Shown in pieces: positions 43,990-53,994 of a stretch of 64,000 bases of DNA. Origin of the DNA: Hippopus hippopus (taxonomy: Eukaryota; Mollusca; Bivalvia; Cardiida; Cardiidae); contig OX328096.1 of assembly GCA_946811185.2 (NCBI GenBank), forward strand, positions 24,245,881 through 24,309,880, in the 5' to 3' direction. The notes under the pieces are model-generated. The model had not been told where the DNA came from. It saw only the letters and a program-made list of their open reading frames with translations, and did no database searches. The translations under genes and the position numbers were made by a program. Every line of letters starts with the position of its first letter. Positions within the stretch are counted from its first letter, which is position 1.

Positions 43990-44336
43990 GTAAGTAAACA
44001 TCAGCTTTGCTGTTTAGAAATGTAATGGCCTTCAGGTTCTATAGCTTTTGCAATTGCAGCAAACTGCCATTTTTAAGTACAAAATTCAGAATGGCCTTAC
44101 ACACCCAGCAAAAATATGTCAGCCATAGATTCTGGTTACCTACAGGTACTACCCACTGCCTTTGGTAGCCTATAGCAAACCCCAGGAAGAAAAATTGTGG
44201 GAAATGCAAAATTTATTCTCTTCGTTTAATATGTTTATGTTTTACTTGCAACCTGTTGATTATCCATATTTAACAGGGATTACTCTATAGTTGTCTGCTG
44301 TATAATTATTGTTTTTGGGAAGAACAGTAGGTAACT
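43990..44336 (+). other. Start of intron after the long exon
   Basis: Begins with donor GTAAGTAAAC. No further exon or repeat seen before the MITE at 44337. Confidence 0.6.
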
Positions 44337-44543
44337 AACCCTTTACCAAACAATCCCCAGTTTCAACAACCATAAGAAAGAAGGCTTTTTGAAAACATTG
44401 TGGGAAAAAGAAGGAAATCATGGAAACCAGCATTTCCTCTTTTTCCCAAAATGTTTTAACCATTTCAAAGACAAATCCAATCTTTTCAGCCATTTGAGAT
44501 TTATTGTCTGCAAATGGTTTCAATTTTTCTGGTAAGACGTTAA
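44337..44543 (-). repeat. Family A hairpin MITE
   Basis: CTAACCCTTTACCAAACAAT, palindrome with ATCATGGAAACCAGC, shortened right end TCTGGTAAGACGTTAA. Confidence 0.82.
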
Positions 44544-44706
44544 ATGATACACATAAATTCACCATGGCATATATAAATTAGCTATATCTCTATTTTCTAC
44601 ACTGATTTATTGCATCTTTCTTTGTAAAGCTTTCCTTTTCTGGCAGATTTTTTTCCCCTCCCAAGAATGAATTTAGAAGAACCCAAAATTTGTATATCAA
44701 CAAGGA

Positions 44707-45127
44707 GTCTAACCCTTAGAGTACAGAATGAACCCAACAGACATTTTTATTCTAGAAATAACACCCATAGCTGGAGCAATTTTATGGTAACTAGTGACCA
44801 GTCTCAACAGAGCAGGCTGTGTAGATCAGAGAGCACACTGCACGCTTTTTGCAGTCTGATCTTGATGTACGATGGCTGCAAAGGCAGCTATAATTGTGAA
44901 AGATGCTTTAAACCTTTATCACGTGATCCGAAGTTCTTAAAGACCTTGAGAAAGAAAGCTTTAGAAAACACTGGGGGGAAAAAAAGAAAATTTTCTCCTT
45001 TTCCAACAAGGTTTTTTCACCTTTCAAAGTCAAAGCCATTCATTTAAGCTTCCGTACGTTTAATTTGTTGTGTGCAAATGCTCTCAATTTGGACAAGTCT
45101 GAAATTTTATCGTCGGATAAAAAGTTA
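44707..45127 (-). repeat. Family B MITE followed by a family A copy
   Basis: Family B: CTAACCCTTAGAGTACAGAA, GTGTAGATCAGAGAGCACAC facing TTTGCAGTCTGATCTTGATG, to about 44912. Family A: 44910-45127 (TAAACCTTTATCACGTGATC ... GTCGGATAAAAAGTTA). Confidence 0.72.
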
Positions 45128-45145
45128 CAGGTTCAGAATACATAA

Positions 45146-45373
45146 TTAACCCTTTACCACACAATCCCGACTTTTAACGACCCTGAGAAAGAGGCCTTTT
45201 GAAAACATTGTGGGAAAAGGAGAAAATGCTGGTAACCAGCATTTTCTCCTTTTTCCACAATGTTTTCTACCCTTCCCAAAGCAAATTTCCATTTTGAGTC
45301 GAAGTACTTTTGTCGTCTGCAAATGCTTTCAATTTGGACTAGCCCAAAATTTTGTCGTCTGGTAAAGAGTTAA
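45146..45373 (-). repeat. Family A hairpin MITE, near-consensus
   Basis: TTAACCCTTTACCACACAAT, centre GGTAACC, GTCTGGTAAAGAGTTAA. Shares its right TTAA with the next copy. Confidence 0.94.
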
Positions 45374-45657
45374 CTCTTTACCAGACAACTAAGTATTAGA
45401 TCTATCTAAATTAAAAGCTTTTGCAGGCAACAAATCAAAGATTGCTCAAGTGATGGAATTTGTTTCAGATAGGCTAGGTCAGGTGAGAGAAAGTGAAAAT
45501 AAGTAACTTGAGACCAGCATTTTCTCCTTTTCCCAGTATTTGTATTTTCTGCATTTCCCTCAATGTTTTTCTATCCTTTCATTTGTACCCACTTTGAGTA
45601 TGTCTTCTGCTATTATTTCGAATATGTAAGGGTCTAAAATCATTGAGAAAGGGTTGA
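45370..45657 (+). repeat. Family A MITE, degraded, with extra arm
   Basis: TTAACTCTTTACCAGACAAC is intact. The interior has a further fragment with '-' features (CATTTCCCTCAATGTTTTTC). The end ATTGAGAAAGGGTTGA is degraded. Confidence 0.75.
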
Positions 45658-45834
45658 TTGGGGTTCCAGACATACATATATGTGAAAATATTTCGTCAAA
45701 ATAGAAATTTGCTCCATGTGAGCAATGTTTCCTTCCACCACCACAATTTCAAACCCAATCTGCATCAGTACAAAAACAGTCTTCTGTCAGCCATGAAATT
45801 ATGAGCTGTTGGTGTCTTATTGCTTCAGTAGACT

Positions 45835-45960
45835 AAACCTTGTGCAAACAATCCTTGGACTGGTGAAAACATTTCTGGAAAAAGAGGAAGTGCTGATAAC
45901 CAGCACTTTCTTCTTTTCTGTGTTTTTATGCTTTCCGTAAAATTGTGACAGGGATATAGT
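45835..45960 (-). repeat. Family A MITE fragment
   Basis: TAAACCTTGTGCAAACAATC, core AAGTGCTGATAACCAGCACT. The right half is missing. Confidence 0.6.
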
Positions 45961-46119
45961 TTTATCCCTGTTAGTGTGTTTGTGCATGTGTGTGTATATG
46001 TTTGGTAAAAAATGGTGTTTGTGTCCCACCAAATACTTCTATGCGCATGGTCCGATTTCAAAATTATTTGGCAGAATTGAACACCAGGGCCCCGTTTTAC
46101 TAAGGTAGTTATGAACAAA

Positions 46120-47931
46120 ATTTGTGTAAGTTTTACGTAACTATATTATGGTGGCATATTTCTGCCACTTGATACAAGATAACTATCACGATTATTTTAG
46201 AAAGCTATTGCAATAAATCAAAGTTTCCTGGAACTTTTATCTAGAACCATGTCACCATGTTTAAAGTCAAGGTCACAATTCTTAGTTGACTCCTTGAGTT
46301 ATCTCCCTTAGTTGTTAAGTTTGTGTAGGCAATGACCCTTTAACCTGTTGATATATTTTTATGATACGTCACCAAACTGTAAGGGTTATTGAGTAGGTAT
46401 GTCACATACAAGAAATACAACTCTGACTCTATTGTTGAGTTATCTCTCATGTTTGTTAAATTTTCTTAATGTCAAAACTCATATACTAATTTAGATATTT
46501 TGGTGGTAATGAATAGGGATGCTAAGGACATCAAGAAGGCGAGGTACATTTGAGAACTGTTACTCTGGCTTACTTCATCTAATTTCAGTGATCTCCCCTG
46601 GTGGTAAAATCTTGTGCAGGCCGTAACTCTTTAGCCTGTGGAGTCATTTAAATGGTGCTTAGTAGAGCTGCTAAGAACATGAAATAGGAGTGTCACAATA
46701 TATAAAGATAACTCTGACCTGAGTTTTGAAGTTATCTTCCTTACTTCTCCTTTGGATGTAGATTCATAAGTGCATGCAGCAGACTATCTTTTTCTCATGA
46801 TTTTTGGATTCTTTGTCGAAAATTAATGAACAGCAAACACAATTGAGTTTTTCAGACTTATGCTTCAAGAGTTGTTATTTTTGCAGACAACTGCCCTTAT
46901 TATGCCATGAAATGGTAGACAAGCATAATTACAGTGTTACCCCTATCTGTGTGTTTGTTCTTTGAAAAGGTGGTGTTCATGACTGACCCGAAAGGTTTAT
47001 ATGCATTGCTGGATTTCAGAACAATTTGGCACAAATTATTGCCATGAACAGACAACATGTTGCGAGCAAAACCATATTGCTAGCTCAAAGGTCAAGGTCA
47101 CAGTGCTTGGCAAGAATTTTTGATATACAGTGTATAATACATTAAAATGTTTTTGTCAGTAGATATTGCTATAGTTTGTTGTTTGAGGTTAGAACTATAC
47201 CATGATTGTGACCTTTTTCATGTTTGAATGGCATCCATGTGGGTGACACATTTCTAGTCTACTTTGTCGTTGACAGTGTCCATGACTTTAAACATGACAC
47301 CGTCATATATAATGCAAGACATCTCCTTAACCAGGATGGGCCTGGTGTCTAGCTCAGTGGTCAAGAGATAGGTTCATAGTTCTATCCAAGCTGGCAGCTC
47401 TGGTCACATGGGAGAGCACTTTGGACAGGTTTTACAGAACCTCAACATAGTACTTTTGACACTTAGAAAAAATATACATTATAAGCTTTGATTTGACTTA
47501 AAATACCATTGAAAGCAGGGTAAACCCCCTGGCCCCAGGAACAAGCATCATAGGCTATAAACAATGCATCAACTGTTTGAATGCCTGAATTTTCCATCTT
47601 TGATGGAGTTATCAAGTTTCTGTAGAGCTATACTGTTCTAAAATAGTACATAGATATAATAGTATGTTCCTGACAGATTTAGAAGGTCAAAATATGGTAG
47701 AAAGTGTTACAGAACTTTCTGTGCTTGATGTTAAGTTTCTCTTCTTGAGCTTTTATGTTTTCTCAGAATGTGGTGCACTAAGGTTTTTTTTTTTCATGCT
47801 GGATGAAAAGACTGCACTTGGATTTCATTCCCAATTTATGTTCATCTGTCACCATCCAATTAGTAACATCTGCTTTCTTTTCTGGGAAACAAGGACTATT
47901 GAGGATTCAGTTATGCTTGTTATAGAACTCT
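46120..47931. other. Old repeats, no gene recognised
   Basis: The GAGTTATCTCCCTTAGTTGTTAA / GAGTTATCTCTCATGTTTGTTAA wording recurs near 46300, 46435, 46585 and 46730, with GGTCAAGGTCAC near 47090, as in a decayed tandem or interspersed repeat of roughly 150-bp period. The frame at 47664-48026 ends inside a MITE and is not supported. Confidence 0.45.
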
Positions 47932-48157
47932 TTGAACTGTTTACCAAACAACAATCTAGACTTATCCAAATTGAAAGCATTGGCAGACGACAAATTAAAT
48001 GTGGCTCAAACAGACTTTGTAGTTGAAGAGGATGAAAAGGTTTTGGGAAAAAGAGAAAATGCTGGTAACCAGCATATTTTCTCCTTTTCCCAAAACGTTT
48101 TCAAAAGCTATATTGCTAAGGTTCGTTAAAACTTGGGATTGTGTGGTAAAGAGTTAA
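47932..48157 (+). repeat. Family A hairpin MITE with exceptional centre
   Basis: GAACTGTTTACCAAACAACA at the left, GATTGTGTGGTAAAGAGTTAA at the right ('+'), but centre GGTAACC as in '-' copies. Confidence 0.88.
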
Positions 48158-48179
48158 TATTTAGCACAAATTGAGTTGC

Positions 48180-48245
48180 TTTTGTAGGCAAAGTTGATCA
48201 AGATCAGACGGGACAAAATGTTGGCTGATCTTGGATCTACAAAGC
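48180..48245. repeat. Family B MITE fragment
   Basis: AGTTGATCAAGATCAGACGG and GGCTGATCTTGGATCTAC. Core only. Confidence 0.55.
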
Positions 48246-48540
48246 TCATACTTCGTATCTATTTAAAGCAACAACTACACCTCTGGACATTTATTTTATA
48301 ATAGCTATAAAACAGTAACTTTGCCTTTGTACATAAATAGCCAACCAAACTAAATACAAAATTATTATCACAAAGAACAAACTTCAAAGGAAATTTGTGC
48401 AGCAGCCCAATCACATGATGAATTTGATGACTAAATTTTCACATTGAAACTGAAGCACTAGATCTGCCCACTCAACAAAGATCACAGGCATGCCATGTGC
48501 ATCCTCGGAACCCAGGTTTGAAGCATTACGTTACTCTCCA

Positions 48541-49374
48541 TGCAGTGTTCAATCTAGCTTGGCTTGAAAGGGGGCCAATCGGGCCCACAGACATTGAAAT
48601 AGGGGGCCATTTTGGAAAACTGGAGGCCACACATAAAAAAAAAAAAAATCATTCTTTCTTACTGAAATGTTAACCTTTTCGTCGAACAAGTATAATCTCA
48701 TTCATGTATCTATGAATACAATGCTTATAATTCTGCAACACTGCAGAAGTTATCATCGTTATTGACACAACCTTGTTTCCACCATTAATTTAATCCTAAG
48801 AAAATTACGAAATGTGTCCGTGAATGGTAAACTTTCGGAAATTCTGATATCCCATCACAAAAGGATTTAACTTTCACCTTGATCATTTCTAGTTGAAAGT
48901 CACGTTTCTGCGGGCTTTTATTATAGACGCCTAACTACGGGCAGGTACTGGCCCGATTGTGCTTTCTGAGGTAATATTTTCAATAGCTTTTGCCTTTTTT
49001 GCCCCATTGAAGCTTAAAAAAAACTCAGAAAAATCGCTTCGTAGCGATGTTGCATGATCAGCGGAAGCTAAATGAATCGTAACTTCTGGTACCCGTCTTT
49101 CTCCGGAAACTGTCCGATACAAAGATCGATAGCGGGTTACCAGTTTTATCTTAGCCATTACATCAGTCGGGTTATCGATAAATTCTCACTGGAAAGATCG
49201 GCATTATGTTTATTGAGTGGAAAAAGCAGAAACGGGCAAAAAGGACCCTAATTCACTGAATGCCACTTTTACAATTGAGTGCGCCTGACGGGCCCGAGGT
49301 TGGTTCAGAATTGCGCCATCTGAAATTTTTGGGGGACTATGGCGCAATGGCGCGGTCTAGATTGAACACTGTCC
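48541..49374. mobile_element. hAT-like element with GC-richer interior
   Basis: Terminal inverted repeats CAGTGTTCAATCTAG (left, from 48544) and CTAGATTGAACACTG (right, to about 49370). TCCATG directly flanks both ends; read as TCCATGCA it is 8 bp with two bases shared with the left terminus, which would match the hAT norm. CAGTGTT-type ends also fit hAT. Sub-terminal GGGGGCCAATCGGGCCC and GACGGGCCCGAGG pair loosely. The interior contains one minus-strand open frame but no recognisable transposase. Confidence 0.6.
48931..49158 (-). CDS. Short open frame inside the hAT-like element
   Basis: 75 residues starting MAKIKLVTRYRSLYRTV, with a Lys/Arg-rich beginning. I do not recognise it. It could be a remnant or 5' exon of a transposon protein, or chance. 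It is listed because it is one of the few frames not made of MITE sequence. Confidence 0.25.
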   Translation of the reverse strand: MAKIKLVTRYRSLYRTVSGERRVPEVTIHLASADHATSLRSDFSEFFLSFNGAKKAKAIENITSESTIGPVPARS

Positions 49375-49570
49375 ATGCATCACCCCTGGGAAAATTGACT
49401 AACAAATCGTCGTTTCTTATGAATATTCATATGGTCGGGAAGTACCCTAATAGCCAATCGAAAGATCGATAACATAATGGTACTCTCTTGTAGAGAGGAT
49501 AATTTCATTTCTTCCTTTACTAAAAATAACCCTGGAAAAAAACGGAGGTTGTCAACAAATACGGCGGCTG

Positions 49571-49723
49571 TCAGCGTGCTTGTCTCCTGAGAGATATGCT
49601 ATTCTGCAATACAGGGACGACACTGTCGATCTTTGTGTACGATTTTAACTGACAATCTTTCGGTGTTACGCTGAAAATCTCTTTTAAACGCTTCTCGATT
49701 GTGGAATTAATGGGTGCCGCCAT
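49571..49723 (-). CDS. Possible short or first-exon frame, unrecognised
   Basis: ATG at 49723 in CAATATGGCGGCACCC, a context common for first exons (ATGGCGGC with an overlapping GCCGCCAT motif on the plus strand). The frame runs 50 codons, starting MAAPINSTIEKRLKEIF and rich in Lys/Ser, to a TGA. The surrounding 300 bp is less AT-rich and has more CpG than the window average. No splice donor is obvious and no family is recognised. It could be a 5' exon of a minus-strand gene or part of an older insertion. Confidence 0.25.
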   Translation of the reverse strand: MAAPINSTIEKRLKEIFSVTPKDCQLKSYTKIDSVVPVLQNSISLRRQAR

Positions 49724-50029
49724 ATTGAAAGTATCGCTAAGCTTGCTTTGCAACAAATGATGTGATTGGATATCGACAAGTAAAAAACAGAAATCACGGC
49801 GTATTTGTGATAAAAATAGTTTAAATTTTCTCAAAGAAAAACTGAGATCACCAATCAAAATGCTTCACGAATAATTCATGAGAACGAGGAAATGCCAGTG
49901 AAATAACCCAGGGGCGATTACAGAATGAATCGAACCTGGGTCACCGAGGATGTCCATGTGAAGAGGAAGAGTTTTTTCAAAAGTTGGCCAACCATTTATA
50001 GCTCCATATTAATGAAAGATATCATCTTT

Positions 50030-50150
50030 TCTCTTTTTCAGCCGGTTTTCAACCCATGTCATCGCTATTTTATTGAACTAGAATCATTCTTGTATCTTCA
50101 GTTCTTCATGCCAAATTTGCTCCTGACAGTTGCATAGATTACGACAGAAG
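50030..50150 (+). repeat. Repeat unit shared with 25885-26010
   Basis: CTTGTATCTTCAG, TTCTTCATGCCAAATTTGC and CTCCTGACAGTTGCATAGAT resemble the unit at 25.9 kb. Family unknown. Confidence 0.4.
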
Positions 50151-50179
50151 AAAATGCATCTGGTTTTGGTCACTTATAG

Positions 50180-50401
50180 TTTTACCTCACAATTCTGAGT
50201 TTTAATGACCCTGAGAAATAGGATTTTTGAAACATTGTGGGAAAAGGAGAAAATGCTGGTAACCAGCATTTTCTCCTTTTCCCACAATGTTTACTAGACT
50301 ATCTGATACAAATCCCATCATTTGTTCCATATCATTGTTGTTGTCTGCAAGTGCTTTCAAATTGGAACTGTCTAAAATATTGTCGTTCGGATAAGAGTTA
50401 A
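50180..50401 (-). repeat. Family A hairpin MITE, near-consensus
   Basis: TTTACCTCACAATTCTGAG, full palindrome with GGTAACC, GTTCGGATAAGAGTTAA. Confidence 0.9.
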
Positions 50402-50879
50402 GACCAGGGTTATACCTTTTTTAAAGGGGAACAAGATCCTGGCTGCAGGAATTGTAGATGTAATGTTTATAAACACAGCTGTTTTGCCATACTACAACTA
50501 GCTATTGATTTTTGTGTGAAATAAGTAGGACTTGTTTCATTGATTTTACCCTAAGACTTCTCAGAAACGTTTATGGACAAATTCCAGGCAGTGGAAAAAG
50601 TCCATGAGTTACGATTTCTAGAATTTTTCCCAAACTAATCGGACTGTGTAAATACAAGATCATACATGGTATAGTCTGTACTTTCAAATCTTGATCAGAT
50701 TTGCCTTCAAAATCTGATTTCAAGCCATCCCCACTATTCCATGGGTTACAAGGGAAAATTGTCAGTAAGATGATGATTTGTCAGCCCATCAAAGAGTTGT
50801 AACCTTTTCCATATGTTGCTGTCTCTTTGCAGCAGCCATTGGCCTTCAGAGTGTTCCAATGCTATTGGGCAATAGTCTT
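50402..50879. other. Non-coding stretch, nothing recognised
   Basis: No supported gene or named repeat. Confidence 0.5.
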
Positions 50880-51305
50880 GTTTACCCTTTACAGGATGAC
50901 ATAATTAACCCTTTACCACACTGCAAAATTTAAGATCTATCCAAATTGAAAGCATTTTGCAGACGACAATTTCATAGTGGCTCAAATGACGCAACTTTTC
51001 TTTGATAGGATAGAAAACTTTGTGGGAAAAGGAGAAAATGCTGGTTACCAGCATTTTCTCCTTTTCCCACAATGTTTTCAAAAGGCCTCTTCTTCAGGGG
51101 CTTCAAAAGGCGTCATTGTGTGGTAAAGGGTTAAAGACTAATGCGAATTCAAAGCATTTGCAGACGAAAAAATGAATGTGGCTTAAATTATTGAATTTGA
51201 CGTTGAAAAGGTAGAAAAAATTGTGGGGACAAAATGTTGATTACCAGCATTTTTTGTCTTTCCCCACAACTATTTCATAAGGCCTCTTCAGGGTTCTTAA
51301 AATGT
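50880..51305 (+). repeat. Family A MITE interrupted by another family A copy
   Basis: Host: TTTACCCTTTACAGGATGAC, then after the insertion AGACTAATGCGAATTCAAAG, GCATTTGCAGACGAAAAAAT and a degraded palindrome ending near 51305. Confidence 0.85.
50905..51134 (+). repeat. Family A hairpin MITE, complete, nested
   Basis: TTAACCCTTTACCACACTGC to CATTGTGTGGTAAAGGGTTAA, perfect palindrome with GGTTACC. Bounded by TTAA within the left end of the host copy. Confidence 0.93.
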
Positions 51306-52797
51306 ACAACTAAAATGAATGTTTCAGCAGTTCGTGATGAACTTTGGTAGGACCTTGATGAATATTGTTTTAATTCTGTAATTCAATTAGCCACCTGATT
51401 GGCTGAGAAGTTTTGTCTCTGCTAATTAGAAGGCTGATTTGAAATCTAAAAAGTGAATTTAGAATGGTAGGGGAATTTAGTCCCTTGTACTTGTGTCATT
51501 CTAATAAACCAATCTGTGAATTTATGTACTGGTAACCATGATAAATATCTAAAACCAGTGCCATGTACTAAGCAATTTGCCACAAAGTTGTTGTTACTGT
51601 AGGATGCTTTTCTTGAGTAAATCAGTCTGTATTGCTTCTTGGTAACTCCAAGAATCATCCATGGTCACACCACCTACACAAGCAATATTGCCTGGACAAG
51701 CAATATAGATCACCATGGTATTGTGGTGATGTGTCAGACCACTGACAGGTTATCTGTTACATTGGTGTGATTCTCAGTAAAAGAGGGAAACCTGCTATCA
51801 TTGCCAGTACCATATAGTACCTCTGTTGTGCACAAGCCAGACACCATTTTCCACTCTGCGCTCAGTGTAAATAACATGCTTGAAACAGTTGCGTCCTCAT
51901 TTTACTTAGTGAAAGAAATACAGGAGTACCGTACACAAAATTATTTTCTTGGACATTGTACACATGCTCTAGCAAGCAGGTTCAACATTTTGTTTCTCTT
52001 CCTGTGTGACCCTGCACCCATGGGTGGTAAAACATTTTACCCTTATAACTAATTGAATGCAAGGTTGATTGATAGGGGCTGCAATTTATTATAAGACAAA
52101 GTGCTGTCTAAGAGCAAGGACCACACTCCAGTTGTCTAAATTGCTCGTGCTTTATCATACAGGTATGACAGTGCAGATTGAAGATGACAGATGGATATTT
52201 AGTGTGAAAAGAAAGTTTTTGTAGTTTTACTAAAATTATGATTCACACACAGCAGTATAATTCAATATTAGTTTTTTTCATGAACATTGGCGAGTTCTGA
52301 TTGGCTGAAAAAATTTGTTCATAGCTCCATGAAAAGAAAAAAATCAGCAGTGCCAGAACTAATTTTGCAGTCAAACTAATGTAAACAAACATGTATACGA
52401 GATTTCATAATGTTTTTCGTTCTGATTTTATATCGAGTCCTAAGTTCAAATTGCTAGCTGAATTTCTTTTTTCTGAATACTGAAAAAAAAAATCCAACAG
52501 TAAATTCAAAGAGAGAGCTGAAAACTCATTGTTACTCTGCTGGGTTTAAACATACAATCTTATTTTCAACTTAATTCTAGCGTATTGAACTTCTAATAAC
52601 AAATCCACTCAATCTGCAAATGTTCAATACTATAATGACATCATGAATTACGTCATTTTTACGTCATGAAGGAGCAGTTTTACCCGCTATGAAATATCAA
52701 TGAAAAGGACAGTAAATAAATATGCACTGTTGGATTAACAAAAAAAGAGCAGTTAGAATTATTTAAGTGCATATTTGTTGTCTGTGATACTGAATTA
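51306..52797. other. Non-coding stretch, nothing recognised
   Basis: About 1.5 kb without family A copies. Frames at 51446-51658 (minus) and 51801-52052 (plus) have no splice or family support. TTCATAGCTCCATGAAAAGA near 52320 resembles the arms of the hairpin at 52798. Confidence 0.45.
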
Positions 52798-52966
52798 TAA
52801 GGAATGAAGAGATTTTTTTTTTTTGTTTTCATGGAAGTATGGAAAAAAAAAAAAAACCTAATCACACCTTTGTATGAAACTGCTTTGCGGTTTCATACAG
52901 TGTGATTAGGTTTTTTTTTCATACCTCCATGAAAACAAAAAAAATTCTCTTAATTCATTCCTTAAG
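52798..52966. repeat. Long hairpin element
   Basis: Left arm TAAGGAATGAAGAG, GTTTTCATGGAAGTATGG, CCTAATCACAC...TTGTATGAAAC. Right arm GTTTCATACAGTGTGATTAGG, CATACCTCCATGAAAAC, ATTCATTCCTTA. The loop is about 9 bp (TGCTTTGCG). Runs of A and T vary in length. A foldback MITE of unknown family. Confidence 0.8.
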
Positions 52967-53269
52967 TGAATGCCCTTGTAAAAGAAGAATATCTTAACTA
53001 TTATTGGATCTACTGTTCATTAGGGCCAGGGTCTGTATTCTCCAATCATTCTAGCATACTTAACCTACTTCTGAATTCTAATTCGAGATGGGATCCCAAG
53101 ATGAATGAGGTCAACCTTTGGACCACCCACATTACAGCGCAAGCACTGATCGAGAGTGACTAAGTTGTGAGACCTTGTTTAACAATCGATGTAAACCAAA
53201 TGGGTTTAAAATTCTATTTTGAATATAAAAAGTATCAAAGTTTTTATTTGCCGCACAATTTGATTAATT

Positions 53270-53381
53270 AAGGAATTTTCTCCCATTTATAAAACAACTA
53301 TCATTTCAGCTACATTTTGTCATCCTCAAATGCTTTTTAATATGGAACAAAGGTAAAATTTTGTCTGCTGTTAGAGAGTTC
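53270..53381 (-). repeat. Family A MITE, right half only
   Basis: AAGGAATTTTCTCCCATTTA, CATCCTCAAATGCTTTTTAA, end GCTGTTAGAGAGTTCA. Confidence 0.6.
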
Positions 53382-53674
53382 AGACGAAATACTGCCGTGT
53401 ACATTTTTGTCAATCACTGGGAAAAGTCTTGTTGGTGGAGGCAGTTTTGGCCCAAATGTTGCTAAGAGTATTGAGTAGTATTGATTTAGAAAAGATCTGC
53501 TCATTCTCTTTGACAGCGGAGTTTGACCAGAATATCTCTGCAACGTTGGTCAGTTTAGAGCCAAAGAGATAACTGCATGCTTTGCTTAGTCAGAGATGAT
53601 CTTTACTGTACACACTTTGCTATTAGCATGGAAAGGACGATGTTTTCTAATGCAATCTGTAGCTGTCTTAAGGA

Positions 53675-53990
53675 TTACGACCCCAGACTCATTGGTAAAT
53701 ATTGTGTAACATCGACATTTTCGTGAAGGCTATTCGGCCAATCTCGGCAGCTTCCGACTTTTAGTATGAGAGTTAGGGGCCGTAGACTCATCGGTAAATA
53801 TCGTGTAACATCGACGTTTTCCCAAAGGCTATTCGGCCAATCTCGGCAGCTTCCGTCTTTTAATATAAGAGTTAGGGGCCGTAGACTCACTAGCTCATCA
53901 GTAAATATCATGTAACATCGACATTTTCATAAAGGCTATTCGGCCAATCTCGGCAGCTTCCATCTTTTAATATGAGAGATAGGGACAATA
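53675..53990 (-). repeat. Minisatellite, three units of about 100 bp
   Basis: GGCTATTCGGCCAATCTCGG occurs at 53728, 53827 and 53934. Each unit also has ACTCATCGGTAAATATCGTG, ACATCGACATTTTC and GAGAGTTAGGGGCCGTAG. The third unit has about 8 extra bases (CTAGCTCA). The open frame across it only reflects the repeat. Confidence 0.88.
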
Positions 53991-53994
53991 GACC

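Noticed and set aside
47664..48026. 120-codon frame as a gene
   Set aside because: Its last third is family A MITE sequence and the first part has no recognisable domain or splice support.
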